This document shows, piece by piece, positions 46,730 through 56,533 of a stretch of DNA of 64,000 nt (the first letter of the stretch is position 1; each line of letters opens with the position of its first letter). The DNA is from Hsuehochloa calcarea (lineage: Eukaryota > Streptophyta > Magnoliopsida > Poales > Poaceae): contig CM070604.1 in the NCBI GenBank assembly GCA_036346395.1, positions 41,381,662 to 41,445,661 on the forward strand, read 5' to 3'. The notes below the pieces were generated by a model, which ran no database searches, was not told where the DNA came from, and saw only the letters and a program-made list of their open reading frames with translations. A program made the position numbers and the translations under genes.

Positions 46730-47643
46730 TCGAGCATGTGCTAGCTTTACTACCGATAAAGTACCCGAAACAAAAATTACGAGATTTGCCCCGATCGACG
46801 AGATGCTATTAAATCGTAATTGATAAGCTACTTAAGGCGTGCTTTATAAGAGAAGTCAACCACCCAGAGTGGTTGGCTAACCTCAGAATGGTCAAAAAGT
46901 CAAACGGCAAATGGCGATGTGCGAGACTTTATCGATCTTAATAAAGCTTGTCCAAAAGATGATTTCCTTTACCTCGTATTGATCACCTAGTTGATTCTAT
47001 CAAGGGTTGTGAAATATTAAGTTTTTTAGATGCATATTCTGGATATCACCAGATCAATATGTCTCTAAACGATGAAGAAAAGACCGCATTCATTACTCCA
47101 TTTGGTACCTTTTGTTATATCAAAATGCCATTTGGTCTAAAAATGCCTGCTTCTTTTCAACGCTTAATGCAATCGACTTTTTCATCTCAATTAGGCCGGA
47201 ATTTGGAAGCCTATGTTGATGATCTAGTCGTAAAAAGCATTAAGAGACTTAATCATATCACTGACCTACAAGAAACATTCGACAACCTCAGAAGGCACCG
47301 CTTAAAACTTAATCCAGAGAAGTGTGTATTTGGAATTTCTTCAGGAAAATTGCTTGGATTCCTAGTATCTGAACGAGGAATCAAGCAAATCTCGAAAAAT
47401 AAAGGCCATCCTCCGATGCGACCTCCAAACACAAAAAGGAAGTCCAAACTCACCGGGTGCATGGCGGCTTTAAGTCGTTTCATCGCACGACTAGGAGAAA
47501 AAGGACTACCTTTCTTTAAACTTCTCAGGAGACATGAAGGTTTTGAGTGGTCGAACGAGGCAAACACTGCCTTTGAGGATGTCAAGAGGTATCTTTCGAG
47601 TGCTCCTGTTCTGGTTTCTCCAAAGCCAGAAGAGACGCCTTAA
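46730..47643 (+). pseudogene. Tat-type reverse transcriptase
   Basis: REVNHPEWLANLRMVKKSNG and KWRCA open the RT in one frame, then FPLPRIDHLVDSI and LSFLDAYSGYHQINMSLNDE follow. The frame from 47059 has TAFITPFGTFCYIKMPFGL, the active site YVDD (residues 52-55 of this segment), LNPEKCVFGISSGKLLGFLV and AALSRFIARLGEKGLPFFKL. The catalytic residues are intact. GF-W-EA-TAFEDVK marks the connection to RNase H. Breaks occur at about 46800, 46920 and after 47643. Confidence 0.92.
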
Positions 47644-48038
47644 TTTACCTAGCCGCCACGCCACAGCAAAGAAGCGCAGATCGGTCGAGAACGTGAAAAC
47701 GCATAACGACCGGTTTATTACGCCGGTTTTACACGCCCTAAGGAGCGCACCCTCGTGTCCAAAACTTCTATATGCCCTCCTCATGTCTTCGAGGAAATCA
47801 TGCATTATTTTCAGCGCACAAAATAGTCAGGCTGCCCGAGTTTCCTTTGGGAGCAATCCTCCATAATAAGGAAACAATGGACGCATGGCAAATGGTCACC
47901 GAACTTGGGGAGTTCGACTCCATTTCGTGTCCCGAACGGCCATAAAATCCCGATCTTGGCGCACTTTGTCGCCGAATGGACAAATCTCGAACTCGCTCAG
48001 ATCCCCAAGACGATTCCCACGCACTGGGATGATGTACT

Positions 48039-48311
48039 TTGACGGTCACTTACTTTAAGTGGCTCTGGGTCGGGTGGTCCCGTATCTCCTACCGAGAAAC
48101 CTTAAAGTATGCCATACAATTAAACTTTCGTGCCACTAACAATGTGGCAGAGTACGAAGGTTTGCTAGCCGGCATACGAGCCGCGAAAGCACTCTCAATT
48201 GGCCGACTACTCGTGAGAGGAGACTCTCAACTAGTCGTGAATCAAATCGAAAGAGTACCAAAGGTTCTAACTCAACAATGGCTCGGTACTTATCGTAAGC
48301 ACGTAAGCTAG
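48039..48311 (+). pseudogene. Archaeal-type second RNase H of the Tat lineage
   Basis: FRATNNVAEYEGLLAGIRAA and SIGRLLVRGDSQLVVNQIER contain the Glu of AEYEGLL and the Asp of RGDSQLV. These are the hallmark blocks of the additional RNase H that Tat elements acquired besides their own. The first catalytic Asp should lie upstream, near the YFDGH-like codons at about 48030-48047, out of frame. The block stops after YRKHVS. Confidence 0.85.
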
Positions 48312-48562
48312 AAAACATTTTTAGGTTTCGAGGTACAATTTATCCTCGAAGGATAATTTCCTCGCACCAACTTGCTCGGATGGCTTCTTCCCGATCCACG
48401 CACTAAAAGGAGTTTTCTTGAGCAACTCTAAAACCGCCTCGGTCGAAGAACCGAGACACCTCCTCTTGAGATGGCCTCATTAGATTACGAGGATACCGGA
48501 TGACTCCCATCTACGAGTATCTTTACAAGGGTTCCAGACCAAGATGATCTTGAGGCGATCGA

Positions 48563-49557
48563 TTATCCCGAAAAGCCAAAATGTATACTTTGGTTGAAGG
48601 AGTCCTCTATAAACGAGGAACCTAAGGGATACTCATGCGATGCATTCCGCAAAACGAAGGAATAACACTCCTTCACGATATACACAAGGGCATCTGTGGG
48701 ACGATGCTTCCTACGTAACATTGGTTGGTAAAGCCTTTCGACAAGGTTTTTATCGCCTACACTGCACGATGCTATGGAGGTGGTTAAAAGTGTGTCCAAA
48801 GTACAATTCCATGGTAGATGATACACCAACCACCAAGCATTACAAACAATACCTCTTTCTTGGCCTTTTATGACTGGGGCTTGATATCCTAGGACCGCTT
48901 CCCAAAGCTCCAGGAGGTTTCAATTCCTTTTGTGGCTATTGACACGCTCACAAATGGATCAAGTCAACTCAGAATCGATAACAACTAAGCAAAGAAAAGG
49001 TTCATGATGAGAAGCGAATTAGTCGATTTGGAGTTCCGAGTCTGATAATTACGCATAATGGTAAACACTCGCAAGTGCAAAATTTCGTGAATTTTATGAC
49101 GAGTTGGGTACCAAGTTATGCTATGCTTCGCTGCACATCCCCAAAGCAATGGGGCTACGAACGCAAACGCCAAATAATGCGAGGAATTAAAACTCGAGTC
49201 TTCGACCACCTTGTTAAGCGCCTGGGCTTGGGTACAAGAATTACCTCCATATTATGGGCGCTCAGACGACCACCAATGAGCAACAGAGAAACACCATTTT
49301 TTCTAGTTTTCTGAGTCGGCCATGCTTCCTCCGAGCTAAAATTGCGGTCGACACGAGTTGAAACCTTCAACAACTCGTATCAGAACAACTTCGAGCAGAT
49401 GACATTAACCTACTCAAGAGAGGAGAAACCTAGCCTTAATCCGCTCGCAGCCTACCAACAAGCCCTCGCAGATACTATAATCGTAAGGTCCAACCTCGCA
49501 GCCTTTGTCAGAGGTGACTTGGTATTGAGGCTCGCCAATCCAAGTCTAATCGAATAA
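48563..49557 (+). pseudogene. Tat-type integrase
   Basis: In broken frames: LLHDIHKGICG (zinc finger His region), then WGLDILGPLPKAPGGFNSF with the first Asp, RFGVPSLIITHNGKHSQ where the second catalytic Asp (normally TDNG) is His, and then IKTRVFDHLVKRLGLG and NRETPFFLVF. The tail EKPSLNPLAAYQQALADTI and VRGDLVLRLANPSLIE closes the domain. At least eight stops or shifts occur. Confidence 0.88.
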
Positions 49558-51099
49558 ACTTTCCCTAAATGGGAAGGTCCTTACACAAAGGGTCGGCGTA
49601 ACTCGCCGTGGCCTGACGACTAGCAATGGAAGATGGACAGTTCTCTCAAACTCTTGGAACATCGACCGCCACGCAAATTCTATGTGTGACCAGCTTCTCG
49701 TGCAATAAAAGTCCGTGTTCTTTCTACCTCTTTTTGCCTTATTTTTTGAGTAGTGCTTTTTAATCTTTCGACTATGATATGAAAACACCCGCTTTTTACA
49801 CCGCCGAAAAGCGAGAAACGCTATCCGGTCGAAACTTCTCCTCTCTCGCATGTGGTTCTCGCCCACTAGAAGGAATTTCCTAGCATCGACTGCTACTCAT
49901 TTTTGCCGCCAATACAAAGAGCTCGGTTCTATCTAGTCGTAATGTTCTCAAAGCCAACTCTCTCAATCTTAGTCTATTTTTTCAAGAAATTCAAAAATAT
50001 TCTAAGTAGAGTGCACTTTCTTACATTTGTTCGACCACCTTGGTGTACTCGATTTGTTTTAACTGGTCAAGGAAGAGACACACCTAGTCAAGTCTTTCCT
50101 CTCTCGCATGTGGTCCCGCCCACTAGAAGGAAACTTCCTAGTGTCGCCGCCTCCTACTTTTGCTATCGAAAAGACTTATCAAGTCCACCAAAAAGGACGA
50201 ACGAATGACTAAAGTCCTCTAAGACGCTTGTTTAACTCAAGTTGTCGTTCTTGGTTTGATTAAACTAGTCTGAGATGGGAACATCACCTAGTCGAAGCCT
50301 TTCCTCTCTCGACGTGGTCCCGCCCACTAGAAGGAACTTCCTAGTGTCGAGTCGCTTCTACTCTTTTCACCAAAGGCTTGACAACCGTAATAAAAGCTAT
50401 AAGTTAAATAAACCTCTCTTTGTTTTCGTAAACCCCATTTTAAACACTATTTATTTAGATTGTCTAAACAATCTAAGCAAATAGTCGGGGCTAGGATAAA
50501 GTTATTAATTTGACTTCAATTCTTAGTCTTTCATTCGCTTATTATCTTTTGAGTTACTAACTACTCGACAAGATGATTTTCGTGAAATGAGGCGGATCAT
50601 ATATTACTCATCAACAAAAATTGTCCGCTTTACAAGGTAGTTACAAGATTACTCAAAGGGGAGAGCCTAGTGCATTTCCTCCGCCACCTTTTACCAATCG
50701 ATCAGATTTCTCAATCGACGACTTGCCTCTCGATTCGTAATAATAAGTCGGCTTCAATTGGTTTAACATTAAGGCGGGGTCTTGAGCTTTAAGTTTCGCC
50801 AAAGCGTAACTTATCGCAGCCTTCGATCGCTTCCCTTATTGATTCAAATTTGATTAGCCTTCAGAGTGGTCACCATTTCTGCAATTTTCCGACTTGTTCC
50901 CCAATGGTACTTGTGTGAGCAAATATGGTATCTTCTCGAGGAGTTTTTCCTCGTAATGTAGCTCACTAAGCACATTGTTCAGAGAGTGATGTTGCCTTGA
51001 AGACTAGTCTTCATCGACTCCATCTCCGTTGGGTACAAGTCGAAGCCTCGCAAGCTTCTTGTTTTCACCACTTGTTCCAAAAGAATAATATCGGTCAAA
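49558..51099. other. Non-coding region after pol in the Tat-type element
   Basis: AT-rich sequence without recognised coding blocks. It contains three related units at 49825-50370 (listed separately) and ends where sequence antisense to the element becomes plausible. Confidence 0.5.
49825..50370. repeat. Three dispersed units around a CCCACTAGAAGGAA core
   Basis: Units near 49825-49910, 50083-50168 and 50286-50370 share TTTCCTCTCTCG, TGGT(C/T)CCGCCCACTAGAAGG and TTCCTAG(T/C). Each core is nearly self-complementary around AAGGAA...TTCCT. Spacing is about 200-260 bp. Confidence 0.8.
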
Positions 51100-51764
51100 C
51101 AAAAATATACTTCTAGAGGAAGATAACACAAAGATAATTATAGGTAAAAGCATTTCTTACCTACTAATTGAGAATCCAATTTCTTGACCTCTTCTCGATG
51201 GGAAGCAATGGTTTCAAAGATGCTTTTTCTCCCATGCTCGATGTCCTCTCAGATTCATCTTAGCAATGCGACGGACTCATTGCGATCAAGGTCTTTGCTT
51301 GGATTTCACCTCGAGGCTTCTCAATTGGGCAAGAATTTCAACAAGAAATTGGCATTAGAAAAGGAAAATACTCAAAAGGATAACAGTAAAGATTTACTTA
51401 CTCGTTAATTGAGTTCTAAAACCTCGAGTTCTTGATCCTTATTCTTGGTAATACGGAAAACTCCCGAATGACCAAAGCTTTTTCTTGAACTTCACCGAGC
51501 TTCCGTGATCTCTTTTTCTTTATCCGAGAAGAAAGGAGAGTTAGGTAAAGGTTAAAGATCAAAAGCAGCCTTAAGTTCAAGACTTATCGCTTATTTTTTC
51601 CCGCAATCTTTTAGATGCAGAGACACCTCTCAAGTCTATCCGAGAGGACTAATACTTCTTCCTTAGCCTCCTCGACTCTTCTTTTCATAGTCGAGTGAGT
51701 CACCTAAGGTCTTCGAATCACCGCTTAACCTACAAAGAACAGAACGAAGATAAACATCACCAAT

Positions 51765-51935
51765 GGTTGTAAGTACTTCTACAACCACCGACCTAGTCGT
51801 AAGTTTTTCTACGACTACGATATGGTTGTAAGTCTTTCTACGACCACTACCGGTCGTAAGTAGTCGTAAGCTTTTTACGACTAGTACTTTGTCATGAGTT
51901 TCTTCCATGACTATTCTCGTAAAACATTATACGAG
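51765..51935. repeat. Hairpin cluster, six units
   Basis: Inverted repeats at 51765-51786 (GGTTGTA/TACAACC), 51795-51816 (AGTCGTA/TACGACT), 51824-51845 (GGTTGTA/TACGACC, one wobble), 51862-51882 (AGTCGTA/TACGACT), 51891-51911 (GTCATG/CATGAC) and 51916-51935 (CTCGTA/TACGAG). The first three are spaced 29-30 bp. Confidence 0.85.
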
Positions 51936-53407
51936 TATTTAAGTCGAAAACAACTATGGATGATAAGTGACTTACCACCTCTCTCGCCTCAGCAGCAGAG
52001 TAGTTCTTTCTCCTGCCTTAGTTTAAAAGTTGTCGATGATACTCACCGACAACAAAGAATTTGCTCCGAGCTTTCGCAAAAAGAGAACAAAGGAGAAGTG
52101 AAGGAAAGCCACATATATAAGTATTTTGAAGATACTTACATTCATAGTCGCCCTAGCAAACATCGAATATACAAGGTCCGGTTCTGCAGCCTTATCTATC
52201 CTCGCGACCTTGTCCCACCACACCTTCTCAAGGCGCCATTATCAAAAGTATTCTCCGTATTGGGAATATCTTTGGGATGGGGACTCGGCCACGAGATCCG
52301 TAGCGTAAGACCCTACAACGGAGGCAGCCCAAAGAAGTCACCACGTGTTGAAATTTTCTCCTTCCGGTTCTCGTGATTTCTCTTGGGTAGGGAAGGAACG
52401 CCCTACGATTTCCTTCCCAGAGCGGTGCGCAGTCGGTCACCACCTTGACCAGAGGCTTCCACACCGCCTCGTTGTTTCTACGACCTGGGTCGAGCGCCAC
52501 CTCAACAAGAATACCGCTACTTCAAGGGTCGAGTTACGACTTCAGCAGATGTGGAGTCACTCGGGAGTCTCGACTTCATCGCCACTGGGCAAGGGTGATG
52601 CTTCGATCACCTCCATTGATACCTCTCCAAGAAATGAAGGAATAGCAATGGACTTCTCAGAAGCATTCCCGGGTCAAGGAGTCTGATCAAATAAAGAAAA
52701 GCAAATCAAAGTTGTGAAAAGAAAAAGGTAAATGTCGTTCTTACACTTTAGTACATTTCACATACTCGCACTCGGTCTTAACCAGAATTTTGGAGCAATC
52801 CTCCCAACGGAGGACCTCTTTTCTCCACGACCACGCCCGTCGAGGTTCAACAATTGGCTCACCACGACCACGCCCGTCAGAGTTTGAACAGAACCGTGGC
52901 TCGTTTCTCGATCTTCCGATGGACGAGATCGCCTCGACCATTCCGTATAAAGATCGCCTCGCCAGTGTGTTGTGCCGATGCAAAGATCGCCCTTCATAAA
53001 AGACATAAAATCTTTCCAGCTTCTCCCTTTCCAGCTTGCTTAATAAAACTAGGAGTGGCACCAATCGCGAAAGATTCCGTGTCATAATAGAAGGGTACCT
53101 TAGCCTTGCGAGGTTTGCGCTAAGAGGTTCAACTGCTTCAACCTCCTCGGCTTCGACGGCCGCGCCCCTCGGCTCAGATATAACTACAATGCCGCAGCCT
53201 TGTAGAGGGTCCGGTCGAAAGACCGAGCTCGAGCTTGCTCCCCTTATCGGCAGATTTTACAAGTCGACGCCTCTTCGAGGGAGGAGCCGAGCCTTTGTCT
53301 TTCGACAACCCAACACTAATAGTCATCGTAACGACTTCTTCGTCAGTCCCGACGATTTTCCATGCCTACTTTCAGAAAGCAAAATAGAAAAAGAAGAATC
53401 ACTAATT

Positions 53408-53517
53408 AGTCGTAAGTTTTTTCTACGACTAGTACCAAGTCGTAAGTTTTTCTACGACTTTTTCTTGATCGTAAGATATTCTACGATCACCATTAGTCGT
53501 AAGTATCTTCTACGACT
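53408..53517. repeat. Hairpin cluster, four units
   Basis: Units at 53408, 53438, 53467 and 53495 with arms AGTCGTA/TACGACT three times and GATCGTA/TACGATC once; the third shows a matched change in both arms. Spacing 28-30 bp. Confidence 0.87.
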
Positions 53518-53833
53518 ATAAAGTCCTAAAGAAAGAATCGATTTTTGATTACCTTTAGGCGCCTATCCTTTCATCTCATGACAAAGCCGCAATGATTTGA
53601 GGAACCGCCTCTGAGTGGCGGGGACTTCTCACGATGAGTCCGACTGAGTCAACCTCACTGTGAAAGATCCGTAAACAGATAAAAATATTAGACAAGGTTG
53701 AGAAAGACCAAACGGAGAGCTAAGTCGACAATTGCTTACCCTCCTCGTAGTCTCTCGTGGGTCTCTCTCCCGAGTACCTCCACATAGGAGATGCTCGCTT
53801 CTTCAGAGGACTAATTCGCGGTGATGAAATCCT

Positions 53834-54567
53834 TCACCACATGCCATCCGGCCACCCTTCTTCCTTCAAGTCCTTAATAGCTTGAATATAAGGGCTAATC
53901 CGGCTGATATCTTCAGGGGTTGAGTCCCATGAAGATTTCTTTTCGGCAGCCTTCCCCGCAAAAGAAAGGCTGTCTTCAGAGGTGACCTTCCAGTAGAACC
54001 ACCTCTTCCTCCAAATTTCGCCACGAAGACCGGTGAAACTCAATGTACTCCTTCGACTTCGAGTCGTGGAGCTTGCATCACAGCCTTCCGGCGATTCCGG
54101 CTTGTCGAGCCATCCCATAATAATATTGAAACAAATGAGATCCGCCGAATCCCTGTGTACGCCGCATGTATACACGAACACACTCAACATGGTAATGGAA
54201 TTGGGACCTAAGTTCACCGGGCCCACCCCAAAGTGTTCGAGTACTCATCAGAAGAAAGGGGGGCAGCAATCAAGGTCGCGACTCACAATACGCTTGAAAG
54301 ACGGATTTGCCCATTTTCCCCGATGGCCAAGCTCGCCCGATAGCCGAATCCACTTCACCGAGCCTTCTCGAATCTTCCCAAGATCGACCAAGATCTTGAT
54401 CTTAGTCGCATCCATCTCCGATTCCTCCCATTCGTAAACTCTCTTAGCCATTTCGCCGTAAGCAAGAAGTTTTTTTGGGTTGGCGGCGAGAAGATGAAAC
54501 CTAGTCGAGGATGGAGAAAGCAAGAGCTCAAGAACAATGGAGTGATTTGGGGAAAGGTAAAATCCAA
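53834..54567 (-). pseudogene. Antisense ORF with plant transposon-associated domain (transposase_28-like)
   Basis: On minus, in shifting frames: SSTRFHLLAANPKKLLAYGE, then MAKRVYEWEESEMDATKI, GPVNLGPNSITMLSVFVYTC, LFQYYYGMARQAGIAG and WRKRWFYWKVTSEDSL, then ISPYIQAIKDLKEEGWPDG. The pattern of NLGPNSI--LSVFVY-C followed by a W-RWFY block is that of the plant 'putative gypsy type transposon' domain. In other Tat elements, such as maize Grande, an antisense gene sits at this place. Role unknown; the frame is broken at least twice. Identification is by motif memory. Confidence 0.65.
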
Positions 54568-54917
54568 GTCTACCTCCCGTAAGTTTTTATAATCAAGACG
54601 ATCTCCGCCGCTCGAAACCGCTCTCGCTATAGGTCTATGAGAGATGGTTGTACCGCTCGAACCGCTTCATCTGACAAGTCTATGAGAGCCGCTGCAATTC
54701 CCAGATGGTCCGCTCGAGAAAAATAGGTGCGTATTGTCACCTCCAAGCGAAATTACATTCTTGACCAAGTCTTTCTAGTCGAAGGAAGTATCAATCTAAG
54801 AGTTTTTCTCCGATTCTCTACTACGACCACCGCACGGTCGTAGGGTTTTTTATGACTTTTGATAGTCGTAGCAACCTTCCCGACCAAGCAAATTCCTGGT
54901 CAAAGCAGCACTCAAAT

Positions 54918-54939
54918 GTCGAAGAGTTTTTCCTTCGAC
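54918..54939. repeat. Single hairpin unit, variant arms
   Basis: GTCGAAG and CTTCGAC pair across an 8-nt loop AGTTTTTC. The T-to-A change of the left arm is matched in the right arm. Half-degenerate units lie nearby at 54836-54858 and 54962-54981. Confidence 0.75.
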
Positions 54940-55012
54940 TATCATTCTACGACATTCTCATGGTCGTAAGTCCATTTACGAAACCTTTACCAAGTAAGTT
55001 ACTTTCACTTGA

Positions 55013-55025
55013 AGTCGGGGCTAGA
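55013..55025 (+). other. Polypurine-like tract of the Tat-type element
   Basis: AGTCGGGGCTAGA abuts the 3' LTR start at 55026. It is short and interrupted by pyrimidines, so the assignment rests mainly on position. Confidence 0.5.
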
Positions 55026-55786
55026 TGACGAGGATCTAATAATCCTCATTTTATCTTTTATCTATAATTTTATTATGGGTAAATATGATGTCACATAGTC
55101 CCGTAAGTACCCCTTATATCTATAAGGGAGAGGCCTAACAAGTAATTGTAAGTTCTTCTACAATCACCCCCATAGTCGTAAGTCTTGCTACGACTATATC
55201 ATGGTCGTAAGTCCTTCTACGACCACTACATAGTCGTAAGTCCTTCTACGATCGCTACCGGTCGTAAGTCCTTCTACGACCGTGTAAACTACGACCACCT
55301 TATAATCAAACCTACAAGCGAGTGGGTCCAATTGATTAAGGAATCCGAACGGTCTGCACGCACTATTATTCCGCTTATTAATGGTGTGTAATTACCCCAT
55401 TATCTCCGAAGATAATTGCCGACGGCGTGAAGAAGCCGAGGCGCCGTAATTACCGCCATCATGCGCCACATCGATTAATTAGGCGCATCTCCGCAGACAA
55501 AACGGCTACTTCTTCACGACTATATAAGGGCATCAATCGAGGGATAAAGGGAGGACACAATAACAAGAGCTAGTCAAGTAGAAACACAAGTGCTATTCTC
55601 TGTAAGAGTCTTAGTCTTTACTTGATCATCAAGAATACCATACACACAGGATTAGGTTATTATTCTCTCCTGAGAAGGCCCGAACTGCCTAAACATCCCG
55701 TGTCAATCCACTCTGCGTGATCTCATCTCTAGGAGACCCCCCGAATCAAACAATCTTTACGTAAGATCGGTTCTAATACACCGACA
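55026..55786 (+). repeat. 3' LTR of the Tat-type element
   Basis: 761 bp, TGACGAGGATC to AATACACCGACA. Hairpin units recur at 55145, 55174, 55203, 55232 and 55260 (last ends 55281). The last unit has perfect GGTCGTA/TACGACC arms here, whereas the 5' LTR copy has one mismatch. Confidence 0.92.
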
Positions 55787-55791
55787 GGTTA
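55787..55791. repeat. Target-site duplication GGTTA, right copy
   Basis: Matches 42879-42883. Confidence 0.94.
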
Positions 55792-56150
55792 TGTGTTCAC
55801 TGTTGAAGGATGTGTCGTTAGTTGGAAAACAAGCCTGCAAGATATCGTTGCCTTGTCCACTATAGAAACTGAGTATATGGCTATTTTTGAAACTTGTAAA
55901 GAACCGTTCGGCTAAGAGGTTTGTTTACTGAGCTTTGTGGAAGTACGTCTTGCACTACAATATTTTGCGACAGTCAAAACACCATTTGTCTTACGAAAGA
56001 TCATATGTTTCATGAGAGAGCGAAACACATTGACATTAAATATCATTACATCCGATGTGTAATTGCTCAAGGTGACATTAAAGTCAGCAAGATAAGTACT
56101 CATGATAATCCGAATGATATGATGACAGTCAGTTCCTAGCTCAAACTTAG
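55787..56150 (+). pseudogene. Copia RNase H, right part
   Basis: Resumes the interrupted copia pol: GYVFTVEGCVVSWKTSLQDI, VALSTIETEYMAIFETCKE, then after a frameshift TIFCDSQNTICLTKDHMFHE, RAKHIDIKYHYIRCVIAQGD and NDMMT. Catalytic Glu (ETEYMA) and Asp (CDSQ) are visible. One stop and one frameshift near 55905-55920. Confidence 0.88.
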
Positions 56151-56266
56151 TTGGTATAATTCAGTAGTTTTATGGACATTTGGCGCACAAGGTGTTCATA
56201 CTAATCCGTTTCGAGGAGATCATATTTTGTTTTGGCTACACGAGGAATTCGTCGCAAGGTGGAAAT
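56151..56266 (+). other. Copia region before the 3' LTR, with polypurine tract
   Basis: Short non-coding end of the old copia element; AAGGTGGAAA at 56256-56265 is the likely polypurine tract. Confidence 0.65.
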
Positions 56267-56533
56267 TGTCGAGTTTGAGTGTGATTCTAATTCAGTTTGA
56301 GTATGATACAAATTTTGTTTACTACTCTAACTCATAGTTCTACTTCTACACAGAGTCTTTCATGTATCATTATAAATATATCACTGTAGTCCATAGGGAA
56401 GAGTGAGAGTTTTATTGTAAATATCTCCTCATATAGTGATGTTGCCTTTATGCGTCCGTGGTTTTTCCCAAAATAGTTTTTCACATAAAATTTATGTCTT
56501 ATGTTCCTATTTACCTGTGCATTATTTACAACA
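56267..56533 (+). repeat. 3' LTR of the old copia element
   Basis: 267 bp, TGTCGAGTTTGAG to ATTATTTACAACA, clearly diverged from 38676-38912, including about 30 bp present only here near its start. Confidence 0.85.

Larger units (their letters stand above)
51100..53833 (-). other. Probable C-terminal part of the antisense relic, with hairpin clusters
   Basis: Downstream (on minus) of the antisense domain at 53834-54567. Minus frames such as 52741-53085 (ERFYVFYEGRSLHRHNTLAR) look protein-like but match no family I know. Hairpin clusters interrupt at 53408-53517 and 51765-51935. Coding status is uncertain. Confidence 0.4.
42884..55786 (+). mobile_element. Tat-lineage Ty3/gypsy element with antisense relic and hairpin arrays (12.9 kb)
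   Basis: LTRs at 42884-43642 and 55026-55786, an Asp-type primer site, gag, protease, RT, a second (archaeal-type) RNase H, and integrase. About 5.4 kb of non-pol sequence follows before the 3' LTR, with an antisense coding relic. Extra RNase H, long 3' region and antisense ORF are known marks of the Tat lineage. A perfect GGTTA duplication flanks it. LTRs look about 97% alike by eye, yet all genes are broken. Confidence 0.92.
38676..56533 (+). mobile_element. Old Ty1/copia element split by a Tat-type gypsy element
   Basis: Short LTRs (38676-38912 and 56267-56533), gag, protease, integrase, RT and RNase H occur in copia order. Pol is cut at 42883 and resumes at 55787 after a 12.9-kb insertion. 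The LTRs are clearly diverged and the 5-bp flanks (ATTTT and CCTTT) no longer match, so it is much older than its guest. Frames are broken throughout. Confidence 0.9.
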
